A stretch of 22,531 bases of DNA from JACZWZ01 sp036478235 (GCA_036478235.1 JAZGDZ010000003.1:1-22531); one strand, 5' to 3'; numbered from the stretch's first letter, positions 14,401 to 21,125 are shown. Made by a program: numbers and translations. The notes: generated from the letters alone by a model not told the origin.

Positions 14401-14478
14401 GTTCCCCGTTCCCCGTTGCCCGCTTCCCGAATCGTTTCGTCGGGTACGTCGGGAAACCGGAGACGGGAAACAGGAAAC
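14401..14478. repeat. Symmetric inverted heptad element, 4 + 4 units
   Basis: Four heptads GTTCCCC, GTTCCCC, GTTGCCC, GCTTCCC (14401-14428), a 22-nt spacer, then four heptads GGGAAAC, CGGAGAC, GGGAAAC, AGGAAAC (14451-14478). The arms are approximate reverse complements in register and could fold into an imperfect 28-bp hairpin. The unit GGGAAAC is shared with the element at 1962. It sits between dcd and the secreted-protein gene, which are divergent. Confidence 0.7.
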
Positions 14479-14595
14479 GCCCGTTGTCCGCTCACCAGAT
14501 TCTTAGGAACTCCCCGTCCACTTTCTACCGGGGGTTAACAGTTCTCATACCGGCGTGTTCGAACCTGATCACAGAGCGAAACGGAATCACCCAAT

Positions 14596-14601
14596 AGGAG
14601 G
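14596..14601 (+). promoter_or_regulatory. Shine-Dalgarno site (AGGAGG) deciding the 14607 start
   Basis: AGGAGG ends 5 nt before the ATG at 14607, and only 2 nt before the GTG at 14604. The ATG is therefore the likely start. Confidence 0.7.
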
Positions 14602-14606
14602 TCGTG

Positions 14607-15197
14607 ATGAAACACACGCTCAAGATCGGGATCACCGCCCTTGTCGTCGCAGCACTCGCCATGTCGGGCATCGCCCTGGCACAGACGGATGAGACGAACG
14701 ACGAGGTGGCGGTTCAGGACACCGTGGCGTACGCCAAGATCGTCGAGAAGCTGCAACCGTTGGTCGACGATGGGACCCTCACCGATGCCCAGGCCGAGGC
14801 TGTTGCCGAGGCGCTGGCCGAGGGTATGAGGCCGGGCTTTCGCCGAGGCCACAGGGGTCCGAACTTCGGTGCGATTGCCGAGTACCTGGGACTGGAGGGC
14901 GAGAAGTTTCGTGAGGCCCTGCAGGAGTACGACACCCTTGCAGACCTGGCCGCGGCCAACGGCTCCAGCGGTACCGAGCTGATCGGCTTCCTGGTCGATC
15001 ACGTCGAAGAGAGGCTCGACCAGGCCGTCGTCGACGGCAAGATTGAGCAGGCCGATGCGGACGAGAAGCTCGCCGAGGCCGAGGAGAAGATCACCGAAAT
15101 GGTGAACAGCGAGATCCCCGAGCCCGGCCGCCGCCGGCCCGGTTCGGGCGGGTTCGGTGGTTCGCCCCCGGCAGATGGGTTGGGCACCTCCGCCTAG
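14607..15197 (+). CDS. Secreted helical protein of unknown function
   Basis: The 196-residue protein has a clear signal peptide (KHTLKIG, then a hydrophobic core 8-23, likely cut after GIALA at residue 25). The mature part is mostly charged amphipathic helices. Segments such as LVDDGTLTDAQAEAVAEALAEG (about 52-73) and VVDGKIEQADADEKLAEAEEKITEMVN (141-167) follow the pattern D-G-x-[IL]-[TE]-x-x-x-A, seen in many small exported actinobacterial and Bacillus (YckD-like) proteins. There is no cysteine, no membrane anchor and no catalytic motif. The tail (172-196) is Gly/Pro/Arg-rich and probably disordered. It is a single-gene unit: a good AGGAGG site upstream, a divergent neighbour, and a strong hairpin just after the stop shared with the convergent gene. 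Function unknown. Confidence 0.8.
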   Translation: MKHTLKIGITALVVAALAMSGIALAQTDETNDEVAVQDTVAYAKIVEKLQPLVDDGTLTDAQAEAVAEALAEGMRPGFRRGHRGPNFGAIAEYLGLEGEKFREALQEYDTLADLAAANGSSGTELIGFLVDHVEERLDQAVVDGKIEQADADEKLAEAEEKITEMVNSEIPEPGRRRPGSGGFGGSPPADGLGTSA

Positions 15198-15217
15198 AGG
15201 CTCGTCGGTCGCTCGCT

Positions 15218-15247
15218 ACGACGAAGGGCCCTTCGGGGCCCCGTCGT
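15218..15247. terminator. Bidirectional hairpin between convergent genes
   Basis: ACGACG-AA-GGGCCC (15218-15231), loop TTCG, then GGGCCC-CGTCGT (15236-15247) make a 12-bp stem with a 2-nt bulge and a stable UUCG-type loop. It lies between two convergent stop codons, so it probably serves both. There is no T-run on either side. Confidence 0.7.
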
Positions 15248-15255
15248 CGCACCCG

Positions 15256-15786
15256 CTACTTGCGAACCGAGGCCGATCGGCGGAGGCGGTTGAGGTCGGG
15301 AAGGTTGACCTCTTCGACCGTGACGAAGGCGTCGGGGTTGGTCAGACGCACGATCGCCAGCGCATCCTGGAGGCGCCGCCGCTTCACCACGAGGAACGCG
15401 ATGCGAACGTCACCGTCGCGGCCCTCTGCGTTCACCACGGTGACCGGGAACCCCGCGGCCCGCAGGCTGGGAGAGACCTGGGGGGCCTCGACCGGCGCCA
15501 CGACCCGAACGAAGGAGTTTCCCATCGCGATGCGACGTTCGAGGAGACCGCCCGTGAGGACGCCCGCCGCAAACCCGGCGGCGAATGCAATAGCCCGCAC
15601 CGGGTCGCCGAGGTTGGCGAACACGAGGGAGGCGGCGGTTATCCAGGTGAGCGACTCGAAGAACCCGAGGAGCGCGGCGAGACGGATTTGGCCGCGCATC
15701 AGCACGACGATCCGAATCGTCTGCAGGGAGACGTCGATGATTCGCATCACGAAGACGAGGGCGACGCCGAGGATGGTGAGGAGCAT
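15256..15786 (-). CDS. UPF0316/DUF2179 membrane protein
   Basis: The 176-residue protein has the UPF0316 layout. Three hydrophobic segments (about 2-27, 36-57 and 64-82) include VMRIIDVSLQTIRIVVLMRG, and a soluble C-terminal domain of the DUF2179 type (about 90-165) includes FPVTVVNAEG and VAPVEAP. It sits in the cytoplasmic membrane with the small domain inside; the biochemical role of the family is not established. I chose the ATG at 15786 because the protein then starts at the first membrane helix, as in relatives. The frame extends to 15888, but the extra 34 residues are low-complexity and unlike the family. It is alone, converging on the secreted-protein gene with a shared hairpin. Confidence 0.82.
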   Translation of the reverse strand: MLLTILGVALVFVMRIIDVSLQTIRIVVLMRGQIRLAALLGFFESLTWITAASLVFANLGDPVRAIAFAAGFAAGVLTGGLLERRIAMGNSFVRVVAPVEAPQVSPSLRAAGFPVTVVNAEGRDGDVRIAFLVVKRRRLQDALAIVRLTNPDAFVTVEEVNLPDLNRLRRSASVRK

Positions 15787-15944
15787 GGAGAGCCGTTCTG
15801 GGGGTGTGGCAATAGAAGCCGGACCCGCCGCGACGGGTCCGTCTCCGGACAGTAACCGATCGGCGGAGGACGGCGAATCGGCCGGCAAGCCGGCTTGGTG
15901 CGATGCGGCTTCGCCACGCGAGTCTACCCCCCACCAGCTCGCTT

Positions 15945-15990
15945 ACCCCCTCCGCCTCGCTGCGCTCGGCACCTCCCCCTGAGGGAGAGG
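15945..15990. repeat. GC-rich dispersed-repeat-like intergenic segment
   Basis: The stretch around CTCGCTGCGCTCGGCACC, flanked by CCCCCTCC and CTCCCCCTGAGGGAG, looks like a type of intergenic repeat I recall from many high-GC genomes. Only one copy is in this window, so the repeat status is not shown here. Confidence 0.3.
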
Positions 15991-16010
15991 AACGCTCCTC
16001 TTGCCAATCG

Positions 16011-16034
16011 CTAAGGGCTAACGGCTAACGGCTC
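16011..16034. repeat. Heptad tandem repeat, CTAAGGG/CTAACGG (3 units)
   Basis: CTAAGGG, CTAACGG, CTAACGG and a partial CTC follow with a perfect 7-bp period. No complementary arm is obvious nearby. It ends 4 nt before the tRNA-Gly fragment. Confidence 0.65.
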
Positions 16035-16037
16035 AAG

Positions 16038-16061
16038 AGAGCGGGTGAGGGGAATCGAACC
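16038..16061 (-). repeat. 24-bp copy of the tRNA-Gly 3' end
   Basis: Positions 16038-16061 are identical to 16204-16227. That segment covers the acceptor 3' strand, the discriminator and the 3' half of the T-arm of tRNA-Gly, in the same orientation and 166 bp apart. Identity stops sharply on the inner side. It could be an attachment-site scar or a partial tandem duplication. Confidence 0.7.
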
Positions 16062-16154
16062 TTCTCCGCGTTGGGGAGGTCAGCGATACGGGTTCGTACG
16101 AACCGCGTGGTGACGAGCCGTTCTGGGGGAGGGAGAGGGCGCCGTCAACGAGGA

Positions 16155-16185
16155 GGTCCCCGCCGCCGGGGAGGCGGCGGGGACC
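16155..16185 (-). terminator. 13-bp hairpin downstream of tRNA-Gly
   Basis: GGTCCCCGCCGCC (16155-16167) and GGCGGCGGGGACC (16173-16185) pair perfectly around a GGGGA loop. It begins 20 nt past the 3' end of tRNA-Gly and probably ends that transcript. No T-run is present. Confidence 0.65.
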
Positions 16186-16205
16186 GACGGTCAGGTCCCT
16201 TGTAG

Positions 16206-16276
16206 AGCGGGTGAGGGGAATCGAACCCCCGTATCAAGCTTGGGAAGCTTGTGTTCTGCCATTGAACTACACCCGC
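16206..16276 (-). tRNA. tRNA-Gly (anticodon CCC)
   Basis: The 71-nt minus-strand gene folds into a full cloverleaf. The acceptor is GCGGGTG pairing with CACCCGC, and the discriminator is T. The D-arm is TAGTTCAATGGCAGAAC-like. The anticodon stem CAAGC/GCTTG holds the loop TTCCCAA, so the anticodon is CCC and reads GGG. The T-arm contains GGTTCGATTCC. CCA is not encoded. A TACAGT -10 element lies 9 nt upstream. Confidence 0.95.
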
Positions 16277-16285
16277 AGTGGCGCA

Positions 16286-16291
16286 ACTGTA
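16286..16291 (-). promoter_or_regulatory. Putative -10 element (TACAGT) of tRNA-Gly
   Basis: TACAGT on the minus strand fits TANNNT and ends 9 nt before the tRNA 5' end. It lies between the small membrane-protein stop and the tRNA. Confidence 0.45.
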
Positions 16292-16313
16292 CAGCGTGCA
16301 CCGCGTGCCTCGA

Positions 16314-16529
16314 TCAGAAGGCGATCAGGCTGGCCAGCCCCCATACGGCGATGATGAGCCCGACCGCCATCAGCCACCAGGCCCTTCCTTGTCGCAGCTC
16401 GCCCTCCATGTTCTTGGGCTTGACCCCCCGCCTGACCTGGATCAGCGCGTAGGCGTTGCCGATCAGAAGCGCCGCCCCGACGGCGAGGATCAGCTGGGCG
16501 AGCAACTCGTTGAGGTTGAAGATGTCCAT
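16314..16529 (-). CDS. Small two-helix membrane protein
   Basis: The 71-residue protein has two hydrophobic helices (about 8-30 and 50-71) joined by a basic loop RRGVKPKNMEGELRQGR, which probably lies in the cytoplasm. I do not recognise a named family; it resembles small conserved actinobacterial membrane proteins of unknown function. The ATG at 16529 was chosen because the protein then starts directly at MDIFNLNELL. The longer frame to 16724 would translate heptad repeats and overlap the divergent PhzF gene. No good ribosome site is seen; a GGAGA within the heptad array lies about 15 nt upstream. tRNA-Gly follows on the same strand 37 bp later. Confidence 0.65.
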   Translation of the reverse strand: MDIFNLNELLAQLILAVGAALLIGNAYALIQVRRGVKPKNMEGELRQGRAWWLMAVGLIIAVWGLASLIAF

Positions 16530-16533
16530 GAAG

Positions 16534-16603
16534 GAGTCGCCAGTCTCCAGTCTCCAGTCCCCGGTGACAAGCCGAGCCTGACTGGCGACCGTTGACTGGG
16601 GAC
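16534..16603. repeat. Degenerate heptad array (CAGTCTC ... TGGGGAC)
   Basis: A 7-bp period runs through about 70 bp: GAGTCGC, CAGTCTC, CAGTCTC, CAGTCCC, CGGTGAC, then after one divergent unit GCCTGAC, TGGCGAC, CGTTGAC, TGGGGAC. The left units (AGTCTCC) are roughly complementary to the right units (GGGGACT), again an inverted design. It fills the gap between two divergent genes. Confidence 0.6.
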
Positions 16604-16631
16604 TCGGGTGCGGCGCATTCAACTGCCTCAC

Positions 16632-16637
16632 TACCGT
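16632..16637 (+). promoter_or_regulatory. Putative -10 element (TACCGT) of the PhzF-family gene
   Basis: TACCGT fits TANNNT and ends 7 nt before the ATG at 16645, consistent with a leaderless mRNA. No -35 match at a normal distance is evident. Confidence 0.45.
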
Positions 16638-16644
16638 CTCGGCC

Positions 16645-17442
16645 ATGCGCCCGTGCCACGTTGTGCGCGTCTTTACCCGGGGGGACGACGGCGGCAACCA
16701 CCTCGGAGTGATCAACGACATCACCGGCCTCAGCGATCAGACGATGCAGATCATCGCCACCGAACTCGCATTCTCCGAGACGGTGTTCATCGACTGGCGC
16801 GACGAAGGTGATCCTCGGGTGAGGATCTTCACGCCTGCGATGGAGCTTCCCTTTGCGGGTCATCCCTTGGTCGGCGCCGCCTGGGTTCTGTCCTCGATAG
16901 GTCCGGGAACGATCGATCGCATGATCTGTGGGGTGGGGGAGATCTCTTTCCGAACGGACGGCGATCTCACGTGGGTCGACACCCCGCTCGTGGAGCACGT
17001 CGAACCAGCCGACGATGCCGGCGAGATCGCGGCCGCGGCGGGTATTCCCGATCCGGTGCGAGCCTGGCGGGCGATGATGCCTCTGCCCTACCTGGTGCTG
17101 GATCTCGGATCCGCGGCAGCCGTCTCTGCGGCCGAGCCGAACATCCCGGGACTGTCTGAGTTGGGCGCTCCGATGACGTACATCGTGGGCGCCGAGGGAG
17201 CCGACCTCCGGGTTCGCTTCTTTGCGCCCGATGCCGGGGTGCCGGAGGATCCGGCGACGGGGAGCGCTGCTTCGGCGTATGCCGCGATCCGATCTCACGA
17301 GGGCGAGTACGAGGGATCGTTACGAATTCACCAGGGCGACGAGATAGGCCATCCATCGACGATCTATCTGGAGTGGGCACCGGGACGAGCATCGTTGGGC
17401 GGCTCGGTGCGGCGCGACGAGGTGCGGGTCCTGGAGAGATGA
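16645..17442 (+). CDS. PhzF-family isomerase/epimerase
   Basis: The 265-residue protein has the PhzF (diaminopimelate-epimerase-like) fold signatures: the catalytic Glu45 in LAFSETVF, the loop FAGHPLVGAAW (70-80), and EDPATGSAAS (201-210) in the second half. PhzF relatives catalyse proton shifts or isomerisation on small acidic metabolites. Without other phenazine genes this one is not a phenazine enzyme by context, and its substrate is unknown. It is probably soluble and cytoplasmic, and full length. The ATG at 16645 follows a TACCGT -10 by 7 nt. It stands alone: a divergent small membrane gene upstream and a convergent ABC export pair downstream. Confidence 0.9.
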   Translation: MRPCHVVRVFTRGDDGGNHLGVINDITGLSDQTMQIIATELAFSETVFIDWRDEGDPRVRIFTPAMELPFAGHPLVGAAWVLSSIGPGTIDRMICGVGEISFRTDGDLTWVDTPLVEHVEPADDAGEIAAAAGIPDPVRAWRAMMPLPYLVLDLGSAAAVSAAEPNIPGLSELGAPMTYIVGAEGADLRVRFFAPDAGVPEDPATGSAASAYAAIRSHEGEYEGSLRIHQGDEIGHPSTIYLEWAPGRASLGGSVRRDEVRVLER

Positions 17443-17557
17443 GGCGGTGTTGAATCCGTTTTCCGTTCTCGGCCGTGCTGTGTTCTTGTGTTGTCGACAC
17501 GCTTACTCGCCACCTGCCTGCGCGCAGTCGAGTTCTCCGTCTCCCGAATCTCTCTTG

Positions 17558-17581
17558 CGGATAACGGATAACGGATAACGG
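17558..17581. repeat. Heptad tandem repeat, CGGATAA (3+ units)
   Basis: CGGATAA occurs three times plus CGG with perfect 7-bp period. About 100 bp to the left, ATCCGTT and TTCCGTT (17454-17467) form a degenerate complementary arm. The element lies between the convergent PhzF and ABC-2 permease genes. Confidence 0.65.
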
Positions 17582-17587
17582 ACTGAA

Positions 17588-18385
17588 TCAGACTCCGATA
17601 TCGCGGCGTTGGAACATCAGCACCCCACCCGCGGCGAACACGAGCCCGACTCCGACGAGGAGGAGCGCATTGCCAGCCTGGACTCCGTTGAGGATGGGAT
17701 CACCGGTGAGCGCCCAGAAGAACGGGCTGAGCCCCTCGAGGCTGCTGATGCCGTCGATCAGCGGCGCCAGGCCCCACAGGATGTAGGTGGCGACAGCCAG
17801 GCCCGAGGAGAGACCGAGCGCGACGCCCCGCTTCCCGGTGGCGGCGCCGAGGCCGAACGCCAGGCTCCCGAATACGAACCCGACCAAGAACACCGAGGCT
17901 GTGGCCCCCCACAGGGCATCGATACCGATGTCCATGCTCGCCAGCGGCGTCGATACCAAGAACACGAGGATCGACAGGACTGCCAGGCCGATCCCGGCGA
18001 CGAGTTGGGCTGCCGCCTTCTCCAGCATGAGGCGGCCCCGGGCGATCGGGTGCGCAGCCACCAGGTCCAGCGTGCCTTCCTTCTCATCGGTGGCCGTTTC
18101 TCGGACCGCAAACGAAACCAGGAAGATGATGAACAGGAGTGGGAGCATGTTGGCGAAGAACTGGCTGTTCAGGTATCCGGCCGGTTCGGTGATCGAGAGT
18201 CCGGAGCCGAGACCGAGTATCTCCTGCACGAACTCTGGGTAGTCGTCGATGAAGTCGTTGAACCCGTCCTGGTTGGCGATCGAGGGGTAGGCGGCGACGG
18301 TTACGCCAATGAGCCCGATGAGCCCGAGCGACCAGGCGAGCAGGGATCGCTTGCGAGAGCGCAGAGTGCGCCAGAAGACGGTCAT
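17588..18385 (-). CDS. ABC-2 type export permease
   Basis: The 265-residue inner-membrane protein has about six hydrophobic segments (first at 13-33, others near 76-95, 117-140, 155-180, 184-205 and 239-257). It also has a characteristic cytoplasmic motif ETATDEKEGTLDLVAAHPIARGRLMLEK (95-122), as in ABC-2 permeases where an EK-GT-L-L-P-R block precedes a helix. It pairs with the ATPase encoded just upstream; its ATG (18383-18385) overlaps that stop codon as ATGA. The substrate is unknown: such pairs export drugs, lipids or peptides. The gene ends near the CGGATAA heptad array and converges on the PhzF gene. Confidence 0.87.
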   Translation of the reverse strand: MTVFWRTLRSRKRSLLAWSLGLIGLIGVTVAAYPSIANQDGFNDFIDDYPEFVQEILGLGSGLSITEPAGYLNSQFFANMLPLLFIIFLVSFAVRETATDEKEGTLDLVAAHPIARGRLMLEKAAAQLVAGIGLAVLSILVFLVSTPLASMDIGIDALWGATASVFLVGFVFGSLAFGLGAATGKRGVALGLSSGLAVATYILWGLAPLIDGISSLEGLSPFFWALTGDPILNGVQAGNALLLVGVGLVFAAGGVLMFQRRDIGV

Positions 18386-19284
18386 TCGTCCTCTGCCTCC
18401 CGGTACAGGTCGAGGAAGACCTCTTCGAGATCCGCCTCTTCACTTCGCAGGGCGACCACTTCGTGGGCGGCGAGCGCCTTGATCAAGGCGTCCATCGACC
18501 CCTCGATGCGAATCTGAGTCGTGGTGCGCCGTGGGGTGACCGACACGACGTTGTCGATCTTCATGAGCTCGGATTCGGTGGGCGGCTCATCGCCGAACCT
18601 GACCTCGACCACCCGCACGGCGCGGTCCTTGAGCTCCTCGACGGTGGCGACCTCGATGAGCCGGCCGCGTCGGATGATTCCGACTCGCTCGGCGATGCGT
18701 TCCACCTCGGGAAGCACATGCGACGAGAGGAAGACGGTGCGTCCCTCATCGCGGGCGTCGTCGATGAGTTGGTAGACCTTCTGCTGCATGAGCGGGTCGA
18801 GGCCGGCCGTCGGCTCGTCGAGGACCAGCAACTCCGGGTCGTGGGCGAAGGCCTGGACGATTCCCACCTTTTGCTTGTTCCCGCTCGATAGGTCGCTCAC
18901 CTTGCGTGTCAGGTCGAGCTCGAACTGCTCGGCCAGCGGCTCCAGCCGGCCATTGCCGGCGCCGCCGCGCAGGGCGCAGAGGTACTCCAGCGACTCGCGG
19001 ACCGTCAACGCCTCATACAGGGAGAGATCTCCCGGCAGATATCCAACGCGCCGGCGGATCTCCAGCGAGCCCTTCTTGGAGTCGAGGCCGAGCACGGTGG
19101 CCGTGCCCGAGGTTGGACGGATCAGATCGAGCAGGGTCCGGATCGTCGTCGTCTTCCCGGAGCCGTTCGGCCCCAGGTAGCCGAACACCTCCCCCGTCTT
19201 CACCTCGAGGTCGAGATCGACGATCCCGCGGGCCTTGCCGTAGGACTTCGTCAGCGAACTGAGCCTGATGGCAGGAGGAGTCAC
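18382..19284 (-). CDS. ABC-2 exporter ATP-binding protein
   Basis: The 300-residue ATPase belongs to the DrrA/CcmA-like export group. It has Walker A GPNGSGKT (38-45), signature LSSGNKQKV (132-140), Walker B LLVLDEPTAGLDP (152-164) and H-loop His189 in SSHVLPEVE. A C-terminal DUF4162-type domain (about 220-300) ends in EADLEEVFLDLYRE, typical of this group. It drives the ABC-2 permease encoded immediately downstream. I chose the GTG at 19284: a TAGCCT -10 lies 7 nt upstream, and the longer open frame to 19707 would run through the divergent cation transporter and is His/Glu-rich noise. Substrate unknown. Confidence 0.92.
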   Translation of the reverse strand: MTPPAIRLSSLTKSYGKARGIVDLDLEVKTGEVFGYLGPNGSGKTTTIRTLLDLIRPTSGTATVLGLDSKKGSLEIRRRVGYLPGDLSLYEALTVRESLEYLCALRGGAGNGRLEPLAEQFELDLTRKVSDLSSGNKQKVGIVQAFAHDPELLVLDEPTAGLDPLMQQKVYQLIDDARDEGRTVFLSSHVLPEVERIAERVGIIRRGRLIEVATVEELKDRAVRVVEVRFGDEPPTESELMKIDNVVSVTPRRTTTQIRIEGSMDALIKALAAHEVVALRSEEADLEEVFLDLYREAEDE

Positions 19285-19291
19285 AGATTCC

Positions 19292-19297
19292 AGGCTA
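19292..19297 (-). promoter_or_regulatory. Putative -10 element (TAGCCT) of the ABC-2 ATPase gene
   Basis: TAGCCT on the minus strand fits TANNNT and ends 7 nt before the GTG at 19284, indicating a leaderless transcript and deciding the start. Confidence 0.5.
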
Positions 19298-19309
19298 TCG
19301 CAACCCGGG

Positions 19310-19329
19310 ATCGGCCCTTTCAGGCCGAT
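19310..19329. promoter_or_regulatory. Inverted repeat in the divergent promoter region
   Basis: ATCGGCC (19310-19316) and GGCCGAT (19323-19329) are perfect 7-bp arms around CTTTCA. They lie between the two divergent -10 elements at 19292 and 19369, where an operator for a dimeric repressor could control both genes. Confidence 0.35.
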
Positions 19330-19368
19330 GGGCCTCTTTGCCGCAGCGAACGGTCCGATGACCCTTCG

Positions 19369-19374
19369 TAGACT
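19369..19374 (+). promoter_or_regulatory. Putative -10 element (TAGACT) of the cation transporter gene
   Basis: TAGACT fits TANNNT and ends 9 nt before the ATG at 19384. That is slightly longer than the 6-7 nt seen at the other apparently leaderless genes. Confidence 0.4.
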
Positions 19375-19383
19375 CCGCGCCGC

Positions 19384-20298
19384 ATGGCCTCCTCGAAATC
19401 CCGCGTCCTCGTCCTGCTGGCGCTCACCGCCAACTCGCTCATCGCCGTTCTCAAGTTCGTGGCGGCGGCGATCAGCGGCAGTGCCGCGATGCTGGCCGAG
19501 GCCTTCCACTCGGTGGCCGACTCCGGCAACCAGCTGTTCCTGCTGCGTGGCACCGCTGCCAGCAAGTTCCGGCCCACAGTCCAGTTCCCGTTCGGGCGGG
19601 GCAAGGAGCTCTACTTCTGGTCGTTCATGGTCGCCGTCTTCCTGTTCGTCGGCGGAGGGGTCGTCGCCTTCATGCAGGGCCTCGATCGCCTGCGCCACCC
19701 CGAGCACCAGGCCGCGGGGCTCATGTTCAACCTGATCGTCCTCGGTGTGGCTGCATTGTTCGAGATCTTCATCGCCTTCAGACCCGCCGTGCAGGAGTTC
19801 AACCGGCGCCGGGGCGGCCGCAAGGTGTGGCGGACGATCCGCGATTCCAAGGACCCGGCTCTCCTGATCGTCCTGTTCGAGGACGCGGTGGCTGTGCTCG
19901 GGATCGCGGTGGCGATGGCCGGGCTGCTCATCGCTGACGTCACGGGCGATTCCCGCTGGGATGGTCTGGCCTCGATCGTGATAGGGGTTCTACTGGCGGT
20001 GACCGCGTGGATCCTCGCCATCGAAACCAAGGGGCTGTTGGTGGGGGAGGCCGCCAGCCGAAGTACTCGCTCGGTGATCCGGTCCGCCACGCTGTCGATC
20101 CCGGAGGTCGAGACGGTGGATAGGCTCCTCACGATGCACCTCGGCCCCGACGAGATCCTGATCAACATGGATGTGGTCGTCGACCGGCGGTTGTCGGGCC
20201 TCGAGGTCGAGCGGATTGTGGACTCCATCGAGGCCAAGGTGAGGGAGTTCGTCCCCGAAGCGACCCGGATATTCGTCGAAGTGGGTCCGGGGCCGTGA
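19384..20298 (+). CDS. Cation diffusion facilitator (ZnT9-like CDF transporter)
   Basis: The 304-residue membrane protein exports divalent metal ions by proton exchange. It has about six membrane helices (first two at 9-29 and 33-55), with the metal site HSVAD (42-46) in the second. In helix five the family HxxxD motif is replaced by FEDAVAV (165-171), as in the ZnT9-like branch, so metal preference may differ from classical zinc exporters. The soluble C-terminal domain (about 225-304) has the ferredoxin-like pattern VETVDRLLTMHLGPDEILINMDV. It is divergent from the ABC-2 ATPase, and its stop overlaps the homoserine kinase start as GTGA. Co-transcription with thrB is unusual and its meaning is unclear. 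Confidence 0.88.
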   Translation: MASSKSRVLVLLALTANSLIAVLKFVAAAISGSAAMLAEAFHSVADSGNQLFLLRGTAASKFRPTVQFPFGRGKELYFWSFMVAVFLFVGGGVVAFMQGLDRLRHPEHQAAGLMFNLIVLGVAALFEIFIAFRPAVQEFNRRRGGRKVWRTIRDSKDPALLIVLFEDAVAVLGIAVAMAGLLIADVTGDSRWDGLASIVIGVLLAVTAWILAIETKGLLVGEAASRSTRSVIRSATLSIPEVETVDRLLTMHLGPDEILINMDVVVDRRLSGLEVERIVDSIEAKVREFVPEATRIFVEVGPGP

Positions 20299-21125
20299 CC
20301 ACGGCATCGGCGCCGGCATCGTCGGCCAACCTGGGCCCGGCCTTCGACGTGATGGCTCTCGCACTCGATCTGCGCTGCAGGGTGAGCGCCCGACGGTCCG
20401 ATGCCTGGCGTGTCACCAGCGGAGGCGTGGCGGCAACACCGGAAACCGTGGAGATGGTCCGCCGGGTCGCCGGCGGTCCCGGCTCCTTCGAGGTCGAGAT
20501 CGACTCGGACATCCCTGCGGGCCGGGGTCTGGGTTCGAGCGCGGCGGTGCTGGTGGCCGCTGCCGCGGCGATGGCAGGCGGCATCGATCAGGAGCACATC
20601 TTCGAACTGGCCGGTGCGGTTGAGGGGCATCTCGACAACGTGGCCGCGGCCACCTACGGAGGCCTCGTCGCCGTGGCGGGCGGCGAGGCCGTGCATCGCC
20701 TGGGAGTTCACCCATCCCTGCAAGTTGCGATCGCGGTGCCGGACGCGGAGTTGTCGACCGCAGCGGCACGCGAGGCGTTGAGCGCCGAAATCCCCCGCGC
20801 CGTGGCGGTGCGAACCGCGGCCCGGGTGGCGATGCTCGTCGAGGGGCTGCGGACGGCGAATCCGGTCACGCTCGCCGCGGCGCTCGGCGACGAGATGCAC
20901 GAGACGGCGCGGGCCGCCATGACCGAGAGGCCGGCCCGCCTGATCGATGCCGCCCTGAGTGGTGGAGCCCTTTATGCATCCTGGAGCGGCGCCGGCCCGT
21001 CGGTCATTGCTTTTGCCGACGAGGTCGTATTGGATCAGGTGATCGGGATCCTCGAGGCCGAGCTGGGCGATGACGGACGGGTCGTCGATCTCGAGATCGA
21101 CCGCACCGGAGTGCGCCTCGAATGA
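20295..21125 (+). CDS. thrB: Homoserine kinase (GHMP family)
   Basis: The 276-residue cytoplasmic enzyme phosphorylates homoserine in threonine synthesis. The GHMP motifs are present: ASSANLGPAFDVMALAL (9-25), the ATP loop DIPAGRGLGSSAA (72-84), GHLDNVAAATYGG (111-123), and SGAGPS near the C-terminus. The match is to ThrB more than to other GHMP kinases because of the ANLGP and EGHLDN blocks. The start is a GTG at 20295 inside the cation transporter stop region (GTGA overlap). It lacks its usual partners thrC and hom here. Its stop overlaps the ATG of a 29-codon DinB remnant. Length is slightly short for ThrB (often about 300), so the middle is compact but all motifs remain. Confidence 0.88.
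   Translation: MTTASAPASSANLGPAFDVMALALDLRCRVSARRSDAWRVTSGGVAATPETVEMVRRVAGGPGSFEVEIDSDIPAGRGLGSSAAVLVAAAAAMAGGIDQEHIFELAGAVEGHLDNVAAATYGGLVAVAGGEAVHRLGVHPSLQVAIAVPDAELSTAAAREALSAEIPRAVAVRTAARVAMLVEGLRTANPVTLAAALGDEMHETARAAMTERPARLIDAALSGGALYASWSGAGPSVIAFADEVVLDQVIGILEAELGDDGRVVDLEIDRTGVRLE

Larger units (their letters stand above)
15787..16205. other. Gene-free intergenic region (419 bp)
   Basis: I see no coding gene here. It holds a GC-rich dispersed-repeat-like segment (about 15945-15990), a heptad array (16011-16034), a 24-bp copy of the tRNA-Gly 3' end (16038-16061), a perfect 14-bp palindrome GGTTCGTACGAACC (16091-16104) and a strong hairpin downstream of the tRNA (16155-16185). Confidence 0.7.

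Noticed and set aside
16091..16104. LexA/SOS box from the palindrome GGTTCGTACGAACC
   Set aside because: The half-sites are in the reverse order to the CGAAC-N4-GTTC box, and no damage-response gene starts there.
16645..17442. Phenazine biosynthesis cluster suggested by the PhzF homologue
   Set aside because: No other phz-like gene is present; isolated PhzF relatives are common and have other or unknown roles.
17443..17587. Rho-independent terminator between PhzF and the ABC-2 permease
   Set aside because: Only imperfect heptad arms about 90 bp apart are present; no compact stem with a T-run.
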